Shown: in pieces, positions 24,036 through 28,642 of the stretch | How positions within the stretch are numbered: position 1 is the stretch's first letter | Layout of the letters: every line of letters begins with the position of its first letter | From: Bacteroides sp. UBA1773 | GTDB lineage: Bacteria; Bacteroidota; Bacteroidia; Bacteroidales; Bacteroidaceae | Direction: 5' to 3' | DNA: 28,642 nucleotides | Assembly: GCA_002315285.1 (NCBI GenBank) | Contig: DCGR01000044.1 | Location: 1 to 28,642 of the forward strand | The notes under the pieces: generated by a model | Told to the model about the DNA's origin: nothing | The model's database searches: none | Seen by the model: only the letters and a program-made list of their open reading frames with translations | Made by a program: the position numbers and the translations under genes

Positions 24036-27000
24036 TTATTTCTTTAATGGATTTTTCTTTATTGGGTTGGATTTCGCCAGTGGGTTGGACTTTGGTGCCA
24101 GTGGATTAGGCTTGGAAGTATTCTCGCTGTCGCCAGTGCTGACATCATGTTTCTTGAAGAGTGAGTTGGTCTTAGGAACAACTGACTTGCTATTCTCAGC
24201 CAGTTGGGCAATCTGCCTGATGGTTGGCTTTTTCATGATGTCTGCCACTGTAACCTTTGAATTGATACCCTGTTGTATTGCCATTGACAGACGCATGGCG
24301 AGGAGAGAGGTCATTCCGAGTGAGATGAGATTTGACGAAACGCTAACTTTCTCTATTCTGAGCATTTCCTGTATTCCCTCTGTCAGCTTCTTCTCTATGT
24401 CCGTCTCTGGTGCGATGTATTCCTCTATATCAACGGTAGGCTCAGGTAGAGCCTTACGGTTGATCTTGCCATTAGGCAGACGAGGCATGTCACGGAGTTT
24501 CATATATACGGAAGGGTACATATAGTCCGCGAGTGCCGAGCTCTCAATCACGCTCTTTATGCTCTCCTCGCTCAGTGAACTAACCTGTCCTGAATGAATG
24601 GTGTAGTAGAGTACAATCATTGCCGTACCGTTCAGGACCTTCACTGCAGCTACAACTTCGTTGATCCCCTTGGCAGCCATTGCAATGCTCTCTATTTCAC
24701 CGAGTTCGATACGATAGCCACGCACCTTTACCTGACCGTCAATACGACCAAGACACTCCAGTTGCTGATTTTGGTTGTAACGTGCAAGGTCACCGGTGTG
24801 ATACATGCGTACCTTTGTGCCGTTGATGTTCTCATCCACGAACGGACAATCACCATAGACCTTGGCTGTCAGCTCTGGCAAATGCCAGTAACCTACGCCT
24901 ACCTGAATACCTGCTATGCACAGTTCACCGATAGCACCGTGTGGTACCAGGCGGTTGTGGCTGTCAACGATAAAGCACCAGCTGTTTGCTACAACATGTC
25001 CTATTGGTATGTCAGCATATTCATTACCCTTCTCCATAGGGAATACGCTGATATGGTCAGTACACTCCGTAGGTCCGTAATAGTTAAGAATCTGGGCGTC
25101 TTTTGAAACAACGCCTGCCAGTTTCTCACCGATGGCACTGATATAGCGCACAGGCATATTGAAGTTATTGGCAAGGAGTGCAGCAATAGATGTGGTATAG
25201 CCGCCACCAGTAATATGGTGACGCACAACAAAGTCGTACACGGCCTGCAGGTCCTTGCGGATAACAGATGGCATGATGTGCAGACTTCCTCCAAGAAGCA
25301 GTATCGCATATAGGTCCTCAATATGACTGTCGAAGCTGAACGAACGGTGACTGCTTATCCGGTCCTCTGCTGTGAGTTGGTTCTCCTCTATTGTTGAGAG
25401 TATGTAACTCATCAGTCCGAGATGATGGAGCACCACGCCCTTTGGCTTACCTGTTGAACCAGAGGTATATATGATATAGGTATAGCAGTCAGGTGTACAG
25501 TTGTTGATAGGCTGGCACTGCTCTGACCAGTCTATGTCATCAACGAAGAGCACCTTGCCGTTTTCAAGCATTGTCTGCAGCATCTGGAATCCACCCATCT
25601 TCTGCTTCTCCTCAAATACATCATGTGTAGAGATGAGGATAGGTGCCTCACTGTTCTCAAGCATGTACGCCAGCCGCTCGTTAGGATACTCAAGATCAAG
25701 AGGCAAGTATGCTGCTGCTGCCTTATGAATGCCGAGCACACACGTCGGGAAGTCAACGCTTCGCTCAATCATCACGCCAATGAAGTTCTGTTTTCTTACC
25801 CCCATGCTGATAAGCTTATGGGCAATGAGGTTTGAACGATGTTCCAATGCTACGTATGTAAGCTGGCGGGTGTCATCGTCAACGGCAAGATTTTCCGGCA
25901 CCTCGTGGGCCTTTGCAATGAAGTGGTCAAGATATGTCTTCGAATAGTCAAATGGCATATCCTTGCCATGAGAGAGAGCGATGACTGCTGTCTGATTCTC
26001 TTCTGACATAAGAGGAACCTCCGTTACCTTGGCGTTGATGACATTTGAAAGGTTTGACAGCAGATAGTACATGGTGTCTGCCACAGATTTCATACAACGG
26101 TCCGTATAGAGATTGCTGTCATACATCAGGTGCAGTTTCATGGATGATTCATCTCCAAGGACAACGACCAGACGCAGTTCGTTGAAGATTTCCTCGTCAG
26201 TTTTCAATACCTTGATTTTCATTTCATTGCCAATGACATCCATATTCTCCTTACCGGCATAATTCTCAAAGATGAGTGTACTCTGCAGGAGGTTGCCACG
26301 CAGTGATGACATCTGCTGGATTTCAGCCAGAGAACAGTAGTCATGCTCTGCAGACTCTGCTGCCTGCTGCCCTAATGCGTGCAGGGCATCGAGGACTGTC
26401 ATTGTATCGTCGGTCTTTACTCTCACAGGAACGGTGTTGATGAAGAGTCCTACAAGGTCGGCAACATCGCCATGGTTACGACCAGAGACAACCTTTCCGA
26501 ACACTGCATCCTCCCTATTGTTGAAGATATGCAACGTCGTGCCCCAAACATACTCCATGATGGTGTTCAGTGTCACCTCATTGTCAGCACACACACCGTG
26601 TAGCTTATCCATCAGTTCAGCTCCGACATCGATCGTTACGGTCTTGCCAATGCGCTTGGCATCCGGCTCCGGCTTCTGGGAGTATGGTATGATAGCCTTA
26701 TCGTCATAGGCTGAGAGCAGCTCACGCCAGTATGCCAGTGACTTCTTCTTGTCGAAGGCGAGCATGTTGCGCACGGCCTCCTCATATTTACCAGACTTAC
26801 CATGAGCGATAGGCCTGTAGTCGTCATCCATGGCTCTCTGCAGGGCAGCAAGGAAGTCCTGGAAATATATTGGCTGACACCATCCGTCAATGACAATGTG
26901 GTGGGTAATGAGCAGTATATGGGATGAGGTCTCTGAGGTCTTCAACACCACAACTCTATAGAGAGGTGACTCCTGAAGGTCGAAAGAGGCGGCAAGTTCC

Positions 27001-28642
27001 TCACGATGGATGCGCTCAGAAGCTGCGTATATGTCTTTCTCACCAGAGATGTCAACATATCTCAGTCCAAGTTTCCTGTCAAAGATGGCTTGATATGGAA
27101 CATTTACCCCACGATAGATAATTGAGGTGCGGAACACCTCGTGCTTCGCCGCAAGGCAATCCAGGGCGTATCTTACCTGCTGTTCTGTAGGGAGGATACA
27201 CATCTCATAGCGGTTGATGAGCACGTAGGCAGAGGTCTTCGGGTCAGCCATGTACTCCAGAAGCATACCCTCCTGCATTGGAGTAAGAGGATATATGCGC
27301 TGTATTGTTTCTCCACGCGCAGCAAACTCTGCCTTGATGGTCTCAAACTGGTTGTCAACCCAGTCTATTGCACCCAGGTCTGATGCCGTTGGTTCTGTCT
27401 CCTTGACGGTAAGGGTGTGGCTTACAATCTTCTCAAGCTGCCTGCAGAAATCATCAGCAATGGCATGTGCCTGCTCGTCGGTATATGCCTTCGTGTCATA
27501 GTCAACATTGATGTCGAACACGCCCTCCATGATGGTACAGTTGACCATAAAGGTAACTCCAGTCTCGCCCTCTGTGTTTACGGATACACCTGTATTGACA
27601 TTTTCTGCAATCTTGAAATCGCCTATAGCATCATCTGACTTCACATCTCCAAGATAGTTGAATCCGAGACATTCCGTGAGGTCTGTCCGGAGGTTTCCAT
27701 CGCCCTCATGAGTTGGAATATACTGTAGGATACCATAGCCCAGTCCCTTGTTTGGTACAGCACGGAAGGTCTCCTTTACAAGACGGATGTCGTGTCGCAG
27801 GTCACCATTCAGACCCTCCACCACTACAGGGTACATCGATGTAAACCAACCTACGGTGCGGTCTGTTACGAGGGGCTCATGGATTGGTTCACGTCCGTGT
27901 CCCTCCATCATCAGGCTTACGCTGTCATTGCCCGTCACAGTGCGGTAACTACGCAACAATGCTGTGACAAGCAAATCATTCTCTGTCGTGTTGTATGCCT
28001 TATGGGCATCAGTCAGAAGGTGTGCAAGGCAGTCATTGCTGTACCGTATATTGAATTTTGTAAAATATTCTGCGCTACCACCACCCTGGGGAAGAGATTG
28101 CATCTTCTTCTGCACATTCTCCCAATAAGGCTTCTCGAGACTGAGCGCATAGCTGTCGCGATAACGCTGTATAGCCTCCGTGTAATACTTGAAGGAATGT
28201 GTCTTCTTCGGAAGGGTAATGTCCTTGCCGGCGATGACCTGATTGTAGGCGGTTATAAGGTCCTCTGTTATTACACGCCATGACACACCGTCCACCGCAA
28301 CATGATGACATATGAGTACTAACACATCACCACCACTCACATGATACAGCCCCACCTTCATTACAGGCCCGTTCTTAAGGTCGATGGACGCATGTAGCTT
28401 GCTTGCGTGTCCTGTAATTTCATCCTTGCTGTCGATGGTGAGCTCAGAGAAATCATAGCGTGGTGCAACCACATCATTGATGTATATCCTGCCACCTTCA
28501 GCTCTCATGCGGAGCATATCGTGATGGATGGTCACAGCATCAAGGCTCTTGCGCAGCGCCTCGACATCCATAGGTGCCTTTGATTCAATGGCGACGCTCT
28601 GGTTGTAGTGCTCTGCGTGAGGCAGGTTCTGAGCAAAGAACC
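24036..28642 (-). CDS. Nonribosomal peptide synthetase, partial at 5' end: E-C-A-PCP with basic NPL-repeat tail
   Basis: The frame runs off the right edge. The 23 codons before the first Met (28571) read as the opening of an epimerization domain (FFAQNLPHAEHYNQSV), so 28571 is not the true start. Numbering from that Met: the E domain (to about 385) has HHVAVDGVSWR (89-99), EGHGRE (223-228), TVGWFTSMYP (239-248), GLGYG (276-280) and FNYLG (304-308). The C domain (about 424-850) has HHIVIDGW (557-564), and after an E domain should accept a D-residue donor. The A domain (about 880-1375) has YTSGSTGKPKG (1035-1045), YYGPTE and NGKINRK; hand-read specificity residues are D-S-E-G-S-I-Y-D-H. The PCP has LGMTSL with Ser1422 but not the usual double Gly. 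Residues 1461-1511 form a Lys-rich tail with four NP(L/I) units. At least one upstream module must exist outside the window. Confidence 0.95.
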   Translation of the reverse strand, partial: FFAQNLPHAEHYNQSVAIESKAPMDVEALRKSLDAVTIHHDMLRMRAEGGRIYINDVVAPRYDFSELTIDSKDEITGHASKLHASIDLKNGPVMKVGLYHVSGGDVLVLICHHVAVDGVSWRVITEDLITAYNQVIAGKDITLPKKTHSFKYYTEAIQRYRDSYALSLEKPYWENVQKKMQSLPQGGGSAEYFTKFNIRYSNDCLAHLLTDAHKAYNTTENDLLVTALLRSYRTVTGNDSVSLMMEGHGREPIHEPLVTDRTVGWFTSMYPVVVEGLNGDLRHDIRLVKETFRAVPNKGLGYGILQYIPTHEGDGNLRTDLTECLGFNYLGDVKSDDAIGDFKIAENVNTGVSVNTEGETGVTFMVNCTIMEGVFDINVDYDTKAYTDEQAHAIADDFCRQLEKIVSHTLTVKETEPTASDLGAIDWVDNQFETIKAEFAARGETIQRIYPLTPMQEGMLLEYMADPKTSAYVLINRYEMCILPTEQQVRYALDCLAAKHEVFRTSIIYRGVNVPYQAIFDRKLGLRYVDISGEKDIYAASERIHREELAASFDLQESPLYRVVVLKTSETSSHILLITHHIVIDGWCQPIYFQDFLAALQRAMDDDYRPIAHGKSGKYEEAVRNMLAFDKKKSLAYWRELLSAYDDKAIIPYSQKPEPDAKRIGKTVTIDVGAELMDKLHGVCADNEVTLNTIMEYVWGTTLHIFNNREDAVFGKVVSGRNHGDVADLVGLFINTVPVRVKTDDTMTVLDALHALGQQAAESAEHDYCSLAEIQQMSSLRGNLLQSTLIFENYAGKENMDVIGNEMKIKVLKTDEEIFNELRLVVVLGDESSMKLHLMYDSNLYTDRCMKSVADTMYYLLSNLSNVINAKVTEVPLMSEENQTAVIALSHGKDMPFDYSKTYLDHFIAKAHEVPENLAVDDDTRQLTYVALEHRSNLIAHKLISMGVRKQNFIGVMIERSVDFPTCVLGIHKAAAAYLPLDLEYPNERLAYMLENSEAPILISTHDVFEEKQKMGGFQMLQTMLENGKVLFVDDIDWSEQCQPINNCTPDCYTYIIYTSGSTGKPKGVVLHHLGLMSYILSTIEENQLTAEDRISSHRSFSFDSHIEDLYAILLLGGSLHIMPSVIRKDLQAVYDFVVRHHITGGGYTTSIAALLANNFNMPVRYISAIGEKLAGVVSKDAQILNYYGPTECTDHISVFPMEKGNEYADIPIGHVVANSWCFIVDSHNRLVPHGAIGELCIAGIQVGVGYWHLPELTAKVYGDCPFVDENINGTKVRMYHTGDLARYNQNQQLECLGRIDGQVKVRGYRIELGEIESIAMAAKGINEVVAAVKVLNGTAMIVLYYTIHSGQVSSLSEESIKSVIESSALADYMYPSVYMKLRDMPRLPNGKINRKALPEPTVDIEEYIAPETDIEKKLTEGIQEMLRIEKVSVSSNLISLGMTSLLAMRLSMAIQQGINSKVTVADIMKKPTIRQIAQLAENSKSVVPKTNSLFKKHDVSTGDSENTSKPNPLAPKSNPLAKSNPIKKNPLKK

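Overview
The window looks like a chromosomal segment of an anaerobic Bacteroidota bacterium, most likely Prevotella-like (Bacteroidales). Three things point there. Several promoters match the Bacteroidota -7 element TAnnTTTG; the one before the tRNA gene also has a TTTG -33 box exactly 19 bp away. Shine-Dalgarno sequences are absent or weak. The gene families (tandem-ACT protein, short IorA, MacA/MacB-type exporter, S41 lipoprotein) are familiar from Bacteroidales. The genus is an inference and was not tested.

Left part (79-7696, all minus strand): a tightly packed operon read from right to left as omega-amidase-like nitrilase, iorA, iorB, PLP aminotransferase, phenylacetate-CoA ligase, tandem-ACT protein and S41 lipoprotein protease. 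The first five enzymes form a coherent route between arylacetates, arylacetyl-CoA, arylpyruvates and aromatic amino acids. The amidase suggests glutamine as amino donor, which would favour amino acid formation.

Middle (7804-13606): mfd (minus) and a large TPR protein gene (plus) diverge from a 147-bp spacer, each with a -7 element very close to its start codon. A tRNA-Ser(UGA) with a full promoter and terminator follows. Next to it is a short AT-rich gap (13607-14050) with operator-like palindromes, a 13-codon ORF, an intrinsic terminator that faces the right-hand operon, and a perfect 43-bp inverted repeat.

Right part (14051-28642, all minus strand): one co-directional operon, entering from beyond the right edge. 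It encodes two NRPS proteins (E-C-A-PCP, then docking repeats-C-A-PCP-carrier-like segment-TE), an ABC ATPase, two MacB/FtsX-type permeases, a MacA-like adaptor and a TolC-like outer-membrane protein. Gene junctions are overlaps or gaps of at most about 40 bp. The likely reading is synthesis and three-component export of a small nonribosomal peptide of at least three residues containing a D-residue. The terminal thioesterase has Cys where Ser is usual, the two synthetases carry oppositely charged tails that could dock, and two short tandem repeats lie inside the operon. This is the most interesting part of the window. No product can be named from the sequence alone.
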